From Thermohalobaculum sp039026375 (GTDB lineage Bacteria; Pseudomonadota; Alphaproteobacteria; Rhodobacterales; Rhodobacteraceae), in the NCBI GenBank assembly GCA_039026375.1, contig JBCCML010000020.1, positions 1-64,000 of the forward strand: a stretch of DNA of 64,000 nt. Reading direction: 5' to 3'. The stretch's first letter is position 1. Each line of letters begins with the position of its first letter. Below are positions 1 through 8,148 of the stretch, piece after piece. The notes beneath the pieces are model-generated. The model did not search any database. It was not told where the DNA came from and worked only from the letters and a program-made list of their open reading frames with translations. A program made the translations under genes and the position numbers.

Positions 1-216
1 AGAGCGCCGTGGCGTAACGAAGAAGAGGAAAATCGCAAGCCGAACATCAAATCGACAACGGAAAAGAAGACCTCCTTGCTTCGCTGGCCCAAGATCATGC
101 AGCAGCAGTCAGAAAACAGGGTTCTTCAAGGCTTCCGAGTGTCTTTGGTTTGTTCTGAGCGGTCAGTGGCGGCTCTTTGTGCCGGAATTGGCTTACAATA
201 CTTCAGGCAGCTTTGA
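1..216 (+). CDS. 3' end of an unrecognised gene cut by the window edge, possibly by the IS
   Basis: Frame 1 is open from the window edge to a TGA at 214-216. The first 40 residues are charged (RAPWRNEEEENRKPN, then KKTSLLRWPKIMQQQ). From about 120 on the frame runs into what may be the terminal sequence of the neighbouring IS, so its last 30 codons are probably not native. I recognise no family. It could be the end of a host or element gene truncated by IS insertion, or chance. Confidence 0.2.
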   Translation, partial: RAPWRNEEEENRKPNIKSTTEKKTSLLRWPKIMQQQSENRVLQGFRVSLVCSERSVAALCAGIGLQYFRQL

Positions 217-1744
217 GCGCTGCCATGATGGGTTCGAGCCCGACGAAGTTGAGGACGCGTTTAATGTTGTAAGCCAGCACGTGCAGGCTCATCTCGGTCG
301 CGACGTTTGGACGTGTCCGCATCAGGAAATGTGTCGCGCCCATCCATGCCTTCATCGTGGCGAAGGGGTGCTCAGCAGTCGAGCGACGGATCCTCATCAT
401 CTCCGGTGCTGCATCCAATCGACGGTCAACATCGTCCAAAACATCTTCGTGATCCCAGCGCCGGATGCGGCGCAGCTTCTCTGGTGTACAACGGGATTTC
501 AGGGCGCAAGTGAAGCACGCGGTCAAATGGCGATAGAAATTGACGTCGCCTCGGCGGTCAGAACGATGGTGCCCTTTGGTCAGTGTCTGACCAGCCGGGC
601 AAACATACCAATCGTTGTCGCGATCATAGACGAAGTCCTGCTTGGTGAAGAGCCCGCGTTTGGTACCGCTCGACGTCAGCGCCTTTGGAACATACGCGGT
701 GATGCCGCTCTCAGCGCACTCGAGCAGTTGGTCGCCGCTGAAGTAACCACGGTCCGCGAGGACTGTGATCTCGTCAACGCCCAGGGCGGCGCGAGCCCGG
801 TTCGCCATCGGAACCAACTGCGCCCGATCCGAGCCCTTGCTGATGACATCATGCGCGACGATGATGTGGTTCTCGGGATCAACGGCGGATTGAACATTAT
901 AGCCGACTGTACCAGAGGCGCTGCCATTGCTTGTCATAGAACGGCTATCCGGATCAGTGAGCGAGAGCTGTTCATCCGGTGACGCCAGCATCTCTGCTTC
1001 CAGTTCCTTCAGCCTTGCCATCTTCTCACGTAATGTAGCGATCTTCTCGGTCAGACGCTCACTCTTGAGTGCCCGCGCCTCGGACGGGTCCCGTCTGTCA
1101 TTGGTGTCCAACTGATCGAGATAACGTGCGATGCTTTTGGTATCTGATCCTGACGCCGCTGCATCTTCGCCTTTGTGAAGTTCTGATCACGATTGTTGAC
1201 CGCTTTGAATTTCGACCCATCGATTGCGACGGTCGCGGTCGTCAGAAGGCCGATCTCCCGGCAGACTTGGACGAACTGAGCACAGACCTTGCGGATCGCC
1301 ACGCCGTTGTCCTTCCTGAAATCTGCGATCGTCTTGTGATCCGGTGCCAGCCGCCCGGTTAGCCACATTACCTCGACATTGCGCCCGGCCTCTCGCTCCA
1401 GCCGACGGCTTGATTGCACCTGGTTCAGGTAGCCGTAGATATAGAGCTTCAGCAGGACCGGCGGGTGATAACCTGGTCTCCCCGTGGTCGCCGCATCCGC
1501 AAAACCGAGGTCAGTAAGATCAAGGCCGTCAACGAACGCATCGACCACGCGAACAGGATTGTCGTCGTCGATCCAATCCTCAAGATGCTCAGGGAACAGC
1601 GTCGCTTGCGAGCGATCTACGCCTTCTATGAAACGCTTCAACCGATACCTCCTGCCTCGAAGACGAAGATATCAAATCAACACGTTTCCACACAGCCTCG
1701 CGCAGAACCGGTCGTTGCAGATGTGCACCTTTAACTTCAGGAAC
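121..1744 (-). mobile_element. IS1182-family insertion sequence (limits approximate)
   Basis: A transposase remnant occupies 203-1641. Outside it I see a weak imperfect inverted repeat, about GTTCTTCAAG at 121-130 against CTTCAGGAAC at 1735-1744 (8 of 10 pair). These would give an element near 1.6 kb, a normal size for this family. The terminal repeat is short and imperfect, so the limits are a guess; I could not identify a target duplication. The IS sits in the distal part of the tRNA-Ser-associated element. Confidence 0.5.
203..1641 (-). pseudogene. IS1182-type transposase split by a frameshift
   Basis: Two overlapping minus-strand frames (1641-1051 and 1111-203) together make one DDE transposase of about 480 residues. 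The N-terminal frame starts MKRFIEGVDRSQATLFPE after an AGGAGGT ribosome binding site and carries the first catalytic Asp in AIDGSKFKAVN. The second frame carries the second Asp in VLADRGYFSG and the Glu in TAEHPFATMK, so neither frame alone has the DDE triad. The frames join at a run of four A residues (plus strand TTTT at 1135-1138): one additional A, or a -1 slip on AAAA, would restore a continuous protein reading KSIARYLDQLDTNDRR. Simple indel decay is most likely because this family normally uses a single frame; programmed frameshifting is the alternative. Confidence 0.85.
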
Positions 1745-1864
1745 AGCCCGCGACGAGGCAACCGCACCTTGAACGCTATGCCCGCGGTATAGTTGCGTCG
1801 GCGACTTGCAGTGGACGCTACCGAACACCATATCTGGGCTGATCAAATTTCCGGAACGCAAGAT

Positions 1865-3084
1865 ATGGCGTCACACAGCGCGTATATTCGGAAGGCCCCC
1901 GCCGAGCGGTTGAGTCAGTTCTTTTGGGCGCGGCGGGTCGATGTCCCCGAAGACTTCGACTGGGCAAGCGAGGGGCGTGGGACGGCTCTGGTCCGCGCAA
2001 TTGATGAACTCTTGGACGGCTTGCCCGCCAAACAGCAAGATGGCTTGAAGGCAGAATTGGACCTGCTCGCCAGCCTCGCGGACGGGAATGGATGCTTAGC
2101 GCGGATCAGGTGTGCCGTGGGCATGGCATCGACTTGGAAGGTCTCGAAGGCGTCCAGGACGTTCTGTTGATGCTCGCCATCGACCACCCGCAAGTCTTGG
2201 ACCGGGTGGCGGCTCAAGCGTCGCTTCTTCGTCGCGCGGGCGGAAAGAAGTGGGCGTCGTTCCAGTTCGAGGACGATGGTACGTCTTGGGCGCTCGACGA
2301 CGCGGCGGCAAAGGATGCCTTTCTGACCGACGCCATTGGAATTCTCGATCTACCGCCTCACCGGCAGCGGGAGGCCGATTGGTACACGGTGGTTCGGGTT
2401 CACCCGATCACTGGCGAAGAAACCGAGATTGTTCGGGCGACGATCTATGTCGAGGACCGGGCTGAGAGTGAGTTGGCGTTTGGGTCGCAAGCGGGCCTCG
2501 AACGTCAGATCGTCCAGAAGGTTGTCGAGGTCGGCCTGGCCTGCAATCCAGAAGAGCGCATTGTCGAGATTTGCGCCCGCGGCGGAAAGCGTGCTCTGGA
2601 CGAGTATGCAAAGTCCTTCACGAAGCACTTCGCGCCATCATCGGAACCACCGGTCGAGGTCCCGCGCCGGGAGGTCACTTTAGACCGCTTACGCAAGCCG
2701 GCACCCTTCGAGACCGAGCCCGCCGATGGCATTGAGCAGATTGAGGTCTCGTCGTTGGAATTCTATTCGTCCGGCGGCGGGTTCGCTCGGTATGAGCGAC
2801 GTGGCGACGACGAGACGCTCTATGAGTTCTTGGAACGTCGCTTCGGGGACTTCTCCCCACTCAAGACGGGCGGATGGCAGATCGTGTCGGCGACCATACG
2901 GATCGTTGTTGCGGCTACGGAAGGGAAGCGACGTAAAACCCTGACCGTGACGTTGCGCAGCCCGAACACGACAACCGTGCCCAACAAGACAGAGACAGAC
3001 CGAAAGTTCGTGTTGGATTTGTTGGAACGGTGGCAACTGATTGCACCGCCGCCCGGCGATGACGAGTTGATCGAGGCGGCCTGA
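1865..3084 (+). pseudogene. Unrecognised element gene, apparently frameshifted near 2085-2095
   Basis: An ATG at 1865 opens a frame (MASHSAYIRKAPAERL) that reads convincingly to about 2085. From 2092 the natural-looking protein (MLSADQVCRGHGIDLEG to LIEAA) continues in the -1 frame to 3084, while the first frame runs on as Arg/Ser-rich nonsense to 2170. Joined by one inserted base it would be about 405 residues, soluble and acidic, without signal peptide or membrane segment. The C-terminal part has an alternating strand-like pattern around KRRKTLTVTLRSPN. The other reading is two real overlapping genes, with 2092-3084 (330 residues) starting on its own. I recognise no family. The next gene starts 3 bp downstream, so the pair is co-transcribed. 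Confidence 0.5.
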
Positions 3085-3087
3085 CCG

Positions 3088-3903
3088 TTGGCGATTGACC
3101 TCCTCTGCGAGATCATTGCTCAAGGCGGGCGGGTATCGGCAGAAGCTTACTGCCCCCAACGCGGATACAAGGCCCTGATCCGTGCATGCCTTCTGCGAGA
3201 GACTGGCGTCATCCAATCGGTTGTCTGTATGGAGTGCGATGGCCCCCACGATGCCGAAGTTATCCACCACAACGGACGTGACGGCTACTGGTGCCCCGAT
3301 CTCGGATTTGTTCCGCTTGATCGACCGGCACTCACCGCACTCGCGCCGGACCTGACGGCCCTTGTCGCCAAGCTGGCAGATGCCTTCGCATGCAAACGTC
3401 GGAAGTCAACGCCGGTACATGGCGCAACATGGCGAGTTGGTGCTGTCGAGACGCACGCAGGGGATCTGGCAGTCTATCTGCATCCGCGGCTGATGACGGG
3501 TGGGGACGTCCAGGAAGCCGATGGTGCGGTTCGTTCGCAGGTCGGCTCTGCATACGCTGTGATTCTGACGGCGGCTGGATCTCTCGTGGTCCCCGGAGCC
3601 AAAACACTACACCTCGCTGATGTGGTGGCCCTTGAGCAGGATGGCGACGCACTGGTCGCAACCGCAGATTTGGCTCTCGCTATCGGCGTGCAGCCAGTCC
3701 TGCAAACTGGTCGCCCGAACAAGTATGGGGACCGTCTGCGGTCCATCATCACTGCACGTGACCGCGACGGCGAGACGTCCAGTGGAACGAACAAGGAAGC
3801 CCGGGCGATTCAGGACGCCTTTCGCCGGAAGCATCCCGGCGAACAGGCCCCATCGATCCCGACGGTCAAACGCTATCTGGCCGCTTTCCAAGCTGGTTCA
3901 TAA
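3088..3903 (+). CDS. Unrecognised Cys-rich protein, partner of the preceding gene
   Basis: Starts with TTG 3 bp after the stop of the frameshifted gene and encodes 271 residues. The N-terminal 75 residues contain six Cys (7, 22, 34, 47, 50, 69). C47-x2-C50 followed by His60/61 and Cys69 could hold a zinc ion. The middle is hydrophobic and strand-rich. The last 60 residues are basic and helical, from GRPNKYGDRLRSII to PSIPTVKRYLAAF, which would suit DNA binding. No family is recognised. The tight spacing to the upstream gene and to the HTH/integrase genes downstream says it is element cargo or an element regulator; a defence or addiction role is possible but not shown. Confidence 0.6.
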   Translation: MAIDLLCEIIAQGGRVSAEAYCPQRGYKALIRACLLRETGVIQSVVCMECDGPHDAEVIHHNGRDGYWCPDLGFVPLDRPALTALAPDLTALVAKLADAFACKRRKSTPVHGATWRVGAVETHAGDLAVYLHPRLMTGGDVQEADGAVRSQVGSAYAVILTAAGSLVVPGAKTLHLADVVALEQDGDALVATADLALAIGVQPVLQTGRPNKYGDRLRSIITARDRDGETSSGTNKEARAIQDAFRRKHPGEQAPSIPTVKRYLAAFQAGS

Positions 3904-3984
3904 CTGGTTCAAAACGCTGGCAGTATTCTGACCCAGGTGTGATCCGCGACTGCTCACATGCACCCATACGAAGGAGCATGTGCA

Positions 3985-4200
3985 ATGACGGACCAGAACC
4001 ACTTCCAAGCCCAATCCCTGCAACCCATCGCAGTATCCCCGAACGAGGCTGCGCGCCTTGCCGGTGTTGGCCGCACAACCCTCTATGCCGCGCTGTCATC
4101 TGGGGACCTCCGGAGCGTCAAGATCGGCACGCGCCGTCTGATCACCGTGGACGCCATCCGCGCGTGGCTGCACCAGCACGAGATCTCGGCGAGCGAGTGA
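3985..4200 (+). CDS. Small helix-turn-helix protein, excisionase/AlpA-like
   Basis: Encodes 71 residues from ATG 3985, chosen because AAGGAG lies 8 bp upstream at 3971-3976; an upstream in-frame ATG at 3958 would add nine residues without such a site. Residues from about 17 to 65 (VSPNEAARLAGVGRTTLYA, then SVKIGTRRLI and AIRAWLHQH) form a MerR-like winged helix of the HTH_17 excisionase type. Such proteins bend attachment-site DNA for integrase-driven excision, or regulate element genes. The position two genes upstream of a tyrosine recombinase fits a recombination directionality factor. That role is inferred from context. Confidence 0.75.
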   Translation: MTDQNHFQAQSLQPIAVSPNEAARLAGVGRTTLYAALSSGDLRSVKIGTRRLITVDAIRAWLHQHEISASE

Positions 4201-4209
4201 GCGCGCACC

Positions 4210-4635
4210 ATGCCCAAGAAAGCGCGTCTGAGCGGGATCAAGGCGTTCCGCTGCTATACCATCGACGAGGCGGCGGAGATCACCGGCGTCTCGACCCGGA
4301 CGATCCGCAACTGGAGCAAGCGAGGTCTGCGCCTGATGGATTGCGGGCGCCCGCCCCTGATCCGGGGCGACGACCTGATCGCTTTCATCAAGGCAGAGCG
4401 AGAGGGCCGCAAGGTCAAGGTCGGTCTCACCGAGTTCTATTGCTGCCGATGCCGGGCGGCGAAACCGGCGGCTGCCGGGATCGCTGACTGCGTGATCACG
4501 GGTAACCGCGTGATGCTGACGGCCCTTTGCGCCACCTGTGAAGGCGTGGTGTCAAAGCCGGTCGCTGAAGCGCGCCTGCCCGAAATCGCCCAGACGCTCG
4601 ACCTCAAAATCACACGGCATGAGCCAACACTATAG
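4210..4635 (+). CDS. Helix-turn-helix protein with C-terminal zinc ribbon
   Basis: 141 residues, ATG 9 bp after the preceding stop, so probably translated from the same mRNA. Residues 15-62 (YTIDEAAEITGVSTRTIRNW, then LIRGDDLIAFIK) are a MerR/HTH_17-like DNA-binding domain. The C-terminal half has paired cysteines C78-x2-C81 and C107-x2-C110, spaced like a four-Cys zinc ribbon. It may be a second DNA-binding factor of the element or a regulator of the integrase downstream. I know similar small HTH-plus-ribbon proteins next to tyrosine recombinases in alphaproteobacterial elements, but cannot assign a function. Confidence 0.7.
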   Translation: MPKKARLSGIKAFRCYTIDEAAEITGVSTRTIRNWSKRGLRLMDCGRPPLIRGDDLIAFIKAEREGRKVKVGLTEFYCCRCRAAKPAAAGIADCVITGNRVMLTALCATCEGVVSKPVAEARLPEIAQTLDLKITRHEPTL

Positions 4636-4727
4636 AGGCGGACACATCCCCCCGTGTTCTTCCGCTTATAGCCTGATCGGCGTTGCCGCATTGCGGACCC
4701 ATCTGATCAGCGACAAAGGAGGCGAGA

Positions 4728-5756
4728 GTGCGCAGAACGCCCAATGAAAAGAACGAGCGGATCAAGCGCCGGTTCCTCGAATACCGCAAGCATGCCAAGC
4801 GGCTGTCAGAGAAATCCCTGGACCGGGAGATCGCTGCCCTTGAGCGCTTCGATGTCTGGAACGGGCGCGGCGACTTCGCCAAGTTCCACATCGAGCAGGC
4901 CATGGGGTTCCGCAGCCATCTGGAAGAGGCAAAAGGGGCCACCGGCAAACCGCTCGGCAAATCGACAATGCGCGGCATCCTGGCCACCCTGCGCGAGTTC
5001 GTTCTCTGGCTGTCGCAGCAGGACGGCTTCCGCAGCCGGATCAAGGCCGCGGATGCGGACTATTTCAACCTGTCCCGTCGCGACGAAGCCGAGGCCCGCG
5101 CGGCACCTGCAAGACCAGCCCCGAGCGTCAACCAGGCGAAGCGCGCGTTGGCCGCTATGCCGTCGACGACACCACGAGAGCTGCGGGACAAGGCGGTCTT
5201 CGCGCTGCTCTGCCTAACAGGCATCCGTGTGGCCGCGCTTGTCTCCATCCGAGTCAAGCACCTGGACCTTACCGAGAAGTCGGTGTCACAGAACCCGCGC
5301 GAGGTTGCGACCAAGTTCGGCAAGAGCATCGACACCTTCTTTGCCAAGGGCTTCGACGAAGCCCAGGAAGAGCTGGCCGCCTGGATCGTGTACTTGGACG
5401 AAGTGGCGCTATACGGCCCTGACGATCCGCTGTTCCCGGCAACTGCTATTGCGGCGGAAGCCAACACAGGCTTCAAGGCCAAGGGTTTCGAGCGCCGCCA
5501 TTGGCAAAGCACCGAACCCGTACGCAAGATCGTCAGCGCCGCTTTTGAACGGATTGGTCTGCCTAACTACGGCCCCCATGCCTTTCGGCATATGCTGGCC
5601 CGTCACGCCGTCATCACATCAAACTCGGTCGCAGAGTTGGTCGCCAACTCCCAGAACCTCGGTCACACGGATGTCCTCACGACCCTACGAAGCTACGGTC
5701 AGATCAGCCGCGAACGGCAAAGGGAGTTGGTTACAGGAAAGTCGGGTGATGAATGA
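4728..5756 (+). CDS. Tyrosine site-specific recombinase (element integrase)
   Basis: 342 residues from a GTG at 4728 preceded by AAAGGAGG (4716-4723). It catalyses strand exchange between attachment sites. The N-terminal 130 residues are a SAM-like core-binding domain. The catalytic domain carries R167 (LTGIRVAAL), H284-x2-R287 (GPHAFRHML), H313 (NLGHTDVLTT) and the nucleophile Y323 (LRSYGQI); a Lys around 196-199 is a candidate for the beta-hairpin lysine. All catalytic positions are present, so the enzyme may be active. It ends 116 bp from the 3' end of a tRNA-Ser gene, the usual arrangement for elements that integrate in a tRNA. Confidence 0.92.
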   Translation: MRRTPNEKNERIKRRFLEYRKHAKRLSEKSLDREIAALERFDVWNGRGDFAKFHIEQAMGFRSHLEEAKGATGKPLGKSTMRGILATLREFVLWLSQQDGFRSRIKAADADYFNLSRRDEAEARAAPARPAPSVNQAKRALAAMPSTTPRELRDKAVFALLCLTGIRVAALVSIRVKHLDLTEKSVSQNPREVATKFGKSIDTFFAKGFDEAQEELAAWIVYLDEVALYGPDDPLFPATAIAAEANTGFKAKGFERRHWQSTEPVRKIVSAAFERIGLPNYGPHAFRHMLARHAVITSNSVAELVANSQNLGHTDVLTTLRSYGQISRERQRELVTGKSGDE

Positions 5757-5872
5757 GGCTTCGCGCGGAAAGACGTTGATCAAAGTTACGGAGTAACGTG
5801 GGATCAAATGTGGGAACGACTTCAGAAACTCACCGAAATTATGTTTTATATCAGTAGACTAGACAAGATCAT

Positions 5873-5895
5873 TGGCGGAGAGAGCGGGATTCGAA
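5873..5895 (-). other. Presumed attachment-site core at the tRNA-Ser 3' end
   Basis: Inferred only. Tyrosine recombinases of this kind recombine within the 3' part of a tRNA so that the tRNA stays intact, and the integrase gene lies right beside it. The partner copy of this sequence would lie at the far end of the element. I did not find a second copy between 1 and 5870, so the other end must be outside the window if the element is intact. Confidence 0.3.
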
Positions 5896-5962
5896 CCCGC
5901 GATAGAGTTTCCCCTATACACGCTTTCCAGGCGTGCGCCTTCGACCACTCGGCCACCTCTCC
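5873..5962 (-). tRNA. tRNA-Ser (anticodon GGA)
   Basis: Read on the minus strand it begins GGAGAGGTGGCCGAGTGG and ends CTCTCCGCCA, with an encoded CCA. The anticodon loop reads CTGGAAA, giving GGA, and there is a long class II variable arm (TGTATAGGGGAAACTCTA) as expected for serine. The T arm is GGTTCGAATCC. The seven-pair acceptor stem closes with one G-U at the base. Length 90 nt including CCA. It is the likely integration target of the element on its left. Confidence 0.97.
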
Positions 5963-6113
5963 GGCGGGGCGGAACCTAGTCTGGGTGCCGCCCTGGCGCA
6001 AGCCCGCCGAAACGCAGCCGATCCCTGCCGCCTGACGAAAATTGCTGAAAGCGCTGCGGGAACTGTGCAAGGCTGGACGCCGGTGAGGAAACCGCACCGA
6101 CAGGGAGATAGAA

Positions 6114-7067
6114 ATGAACAAGCAACTCATGGCCATGGCCGCGGCGTCCATGCTGTCGGTTCCTGTCCTGGCAGCCGATCTGGGCGCCGTCGACGAACCG
6201 ATCAAGCTGGCCATCAACGAATGGACCGGCCAGCACGTCACGACCCATGTGGCGGGTCAGATGCTGGAAGCCGCGGGCTACGAGGTCGAGTACGTCACCG
6301 CGGGTTACATGAACATGTGGCAGGCCATGGCCGACGGAGAAGTGCATGCGGCACTTGAAGTCTGGACCTCGAACGTCTCGGACAACTTTGCCGCACTCCG
6401 CGATGCCGGCAAGGTCGTCGATATCTCGGGTCTGGGCCTGGAAGCCAAGGAAGGCTTTGCCTATCCGGCGCACGTCGAAAACCTGTGCCCCGGCCTGCCC
6501 AAGTGGGAGGCCTTGATGGAATGCGCCGGGCAATTCGCCACGGCCGAGACCCTGCCCATGGGCCGCCTGGTGGACTATCCGGCTGACTGGGGCACGCCCG
6601 GCGCAGATCGCGCAACCGGCCTGCAATTGCCCTTCAAGGCCGTGCCCGCCGGCTCGGAAGGGGCCCTGATCGCGGAACTGCGCGCGTCGACCGAGAAGAA
6701 CACACCGCTGCTGATTGTCTTCTGGCAGCCGCACTGGGCAATGTCGGCCTATGACGTGAAGTTCGTGGACCTGCCAGAAGGGACAGAGGCCTGCTACGAA
6801 GATCCCGCTTGGGGCCCGAACCCGAACGCCACGTCGGACTGCGACTTCATCCCGACCCGGATTTTCAAGGCCGGTTGGGGCGGCTTTGCCGACAAATGGC
6901 CCGCTGCCTACGAGATCCTAGAAGCCTACAAACTGTCCACCGCCGTGCAGCAGCCGCTGATGGGCTCGGTCGACGTTGACGGCCGCCCGGTCGAGGATGT
7001 CGTCGCAGAATGGATGGCTGCCAATGAAGCCGACTGGAAGCCAGTCGTCGACGCGGCGGTGAACTGA
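6114..7067 (+). CDS. Periplasmic substrate-binding protein of a glycine betaine/proline-type ABC importer
   Basis: 317 residues with a 20-residue signal peptide (MNKQLMAMAAASMLSVPVLA, cleavage before AD). GGGAGA precedes the ATG. It captures a quaternary amine in the periplasm and delivers it to the permease. Family OpuAC/ProX. Trp residues at 37, 69, 84, 204 and 208 are candidates for the aromatic cage that holds trimethylammonium groups. Four Cys (125, 137, 227, 243) could form disulfides. It is the first gene of an operon with the ATPase (22 bp downstream) and permease. The BKACE downstream hints at carnitine or a related betaine as ligand rather than osmoprotection alone; that is inference. 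Confidence 0.88.
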   Translation: MNKQLMAMAAASMLSVPVLAADLGAVDEPIKLAINEWTGQHVTTHVAGQMLEAAGYEVEYVTAGYMNMWQAMADGEVHAALEVWTSNVSDNFAALRDAGKVVDISGLGLEAKEGFAYPAHVENLCPGLPKWEALMECAGQFATAETLPMGRLVDYPADWGTPGADRATGLQLPFKAVPAGSEGALIAELRASTEKNTPLLIVFWQPHWAMSAYDVKFVDLPEGTEACYEDPAWGPNPNATSDCDFIPTRIFKAGWGGFADKWPAAYEILEAYKLSTAVQQPLMGSVDVDGRPVEDVVAEWMAANEADWKPVVDAAVN

Positions 7068-7089
7068 CGCCGCTTTTGGGGCGACTACG

Positions 7090-8148
7090 ATGGCCGACGA
7101 CCCCGTGATCGACTGCGAAGACCTGTGGATGGTCTTCGGCGACCGCGCCGGTCAGCACTTGACTGACGCCCGCCGGGCTGGTCGCCACCCGCGCGACATT
7201 GCCGCTGATCTGGCGGAGCGCGATCTGATCCCCGCGGTACGCGGGGTCGGATTCAAGGTGGGACAGGGCGAGCTGTTCGTGGTGATGGGCCTCTCAGGCT
7301 CGGGCAAATCCACGGTGATCCGCTGCTTGTCCCGCCTTCTGGAGCCCACGGCGGGCACCGTGCGCATCGATGGCGAGGATATCACCGCGGTGCCCGACAA
7401 GCGGCTGGTCGACCTGCGCCGGCGCAAGATGGGCATGGTTTTCCAACACTTTGGCCTATTCCCGCACATGAGCGTGGCCGAGAATGTCGCCTATCCGCTG
7501 AAGGTGCAGGGCGTCACCGCCAAGGATCGCCTGGCCAGGGCGGGCGAGGTGATCGAGCTGGTGGGCCTTGCCGGGCGCGATGCCGCCTACCCGCGCGAGC
7601 TATCAGGCGGTCAGCGGCAGCGCGTTGGCATCGCCCGCTCGTTGGCGGTGAACCCCGAGATCTGGTTCCTCGATGAACCCTTCAGCGCGCTCGATCCCCT
7701 GATCCGGCGCCAGCTACAGGACGAATTCCTGCGCCTGCAGGGCGAGCTGCGCAAATCGATCGTCTTCATCACCCACGACATTGCCGAGGCCCTGAAATTG
7801 GCAGACCGCATTGCCATCATGCGCGACGGCGAAATCGTCCAGATCGGCACGCCTGGTGAGATCGTACTGAACCCGGCGGACGATTATGTGGCCGAGTTCG
7901 CCCGCGAAGTGCCGCGCACCCGGCTGATGACCGTCTCCGAATTGGTCGAGCCGCTGGACGGGCGGGCACCCGATCAGCGCGCCCCTGCCCTGCCCCTGGA
8001 TATCACGCTGGAGGACGCGCTGATGCGCTGTCTGGCTGCCGAGGAATGCCGGTTGATGCCCGTGGTCAATGGGTCCGGCGACGTGGTTGGCCAATTGTCG
8101 GCGCAGGCACTGGCCCGCGGCATCGGCACGTCGGGGGCGGCGGCGTGA
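7090..8148 (+). CDS. proV: ATPase of a glycine betaine/proline-type ABC importer
   Basis: 352 residues. It powers uptake through the downstream permease. Walker A is at 67-75 (GLSGSGKST), Q-loop Gln119, signature LSGGQ at 171-175, Walker B ending D195-E196, and H-loop His229. The stretch 20-50 ahead of the core strand is the insertion typical of ProV/OpuAA rather than of generic ATPases. Residues from about 278 to 350 look like a single degenerate CBS-type regulatory region. The last four bases overlap the permease start (GTGA), indicating coupled translation. Confidence 0.92.
   Translation: MADDPVIDCEDLWMVFGDRAGQHLTDARRAGRHPRDIAADLAERDLIPAVRGVGFKVGQGELFVVMGLSGSGKSTVIRCLSRLLEPTAGTVRIDGEDITAVPDKRLVDLRRRKMGMVFQHFGLFPHMSVAENVAYPLKVQGVTAKDRLARAGEVIELVGLAGRDAAYPRELSGGQRQRVGIARSLAVNPEIWFLDEPFSALDPLIRRQLQDEFLRLQGELRKSIVFITHDIAEALKLADRIAIMRDGEIVQIGTPGEIVLNPADDYVAEFAREVPRTRLMTVSELVEPLDGRAPDQRAPALPLDITLEDALMRCLAAEECRLMPVVNGSGDVVGQLSAQALARGIGTSGAAA

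Noticed and set aside
1..5870. Second attachment site (copy of the tRNA-Ser 3' end)
   Set aside because: I looked for TGGCGGAGAGAGCGGG and its neighbourhood and found no other copy in this stretch.
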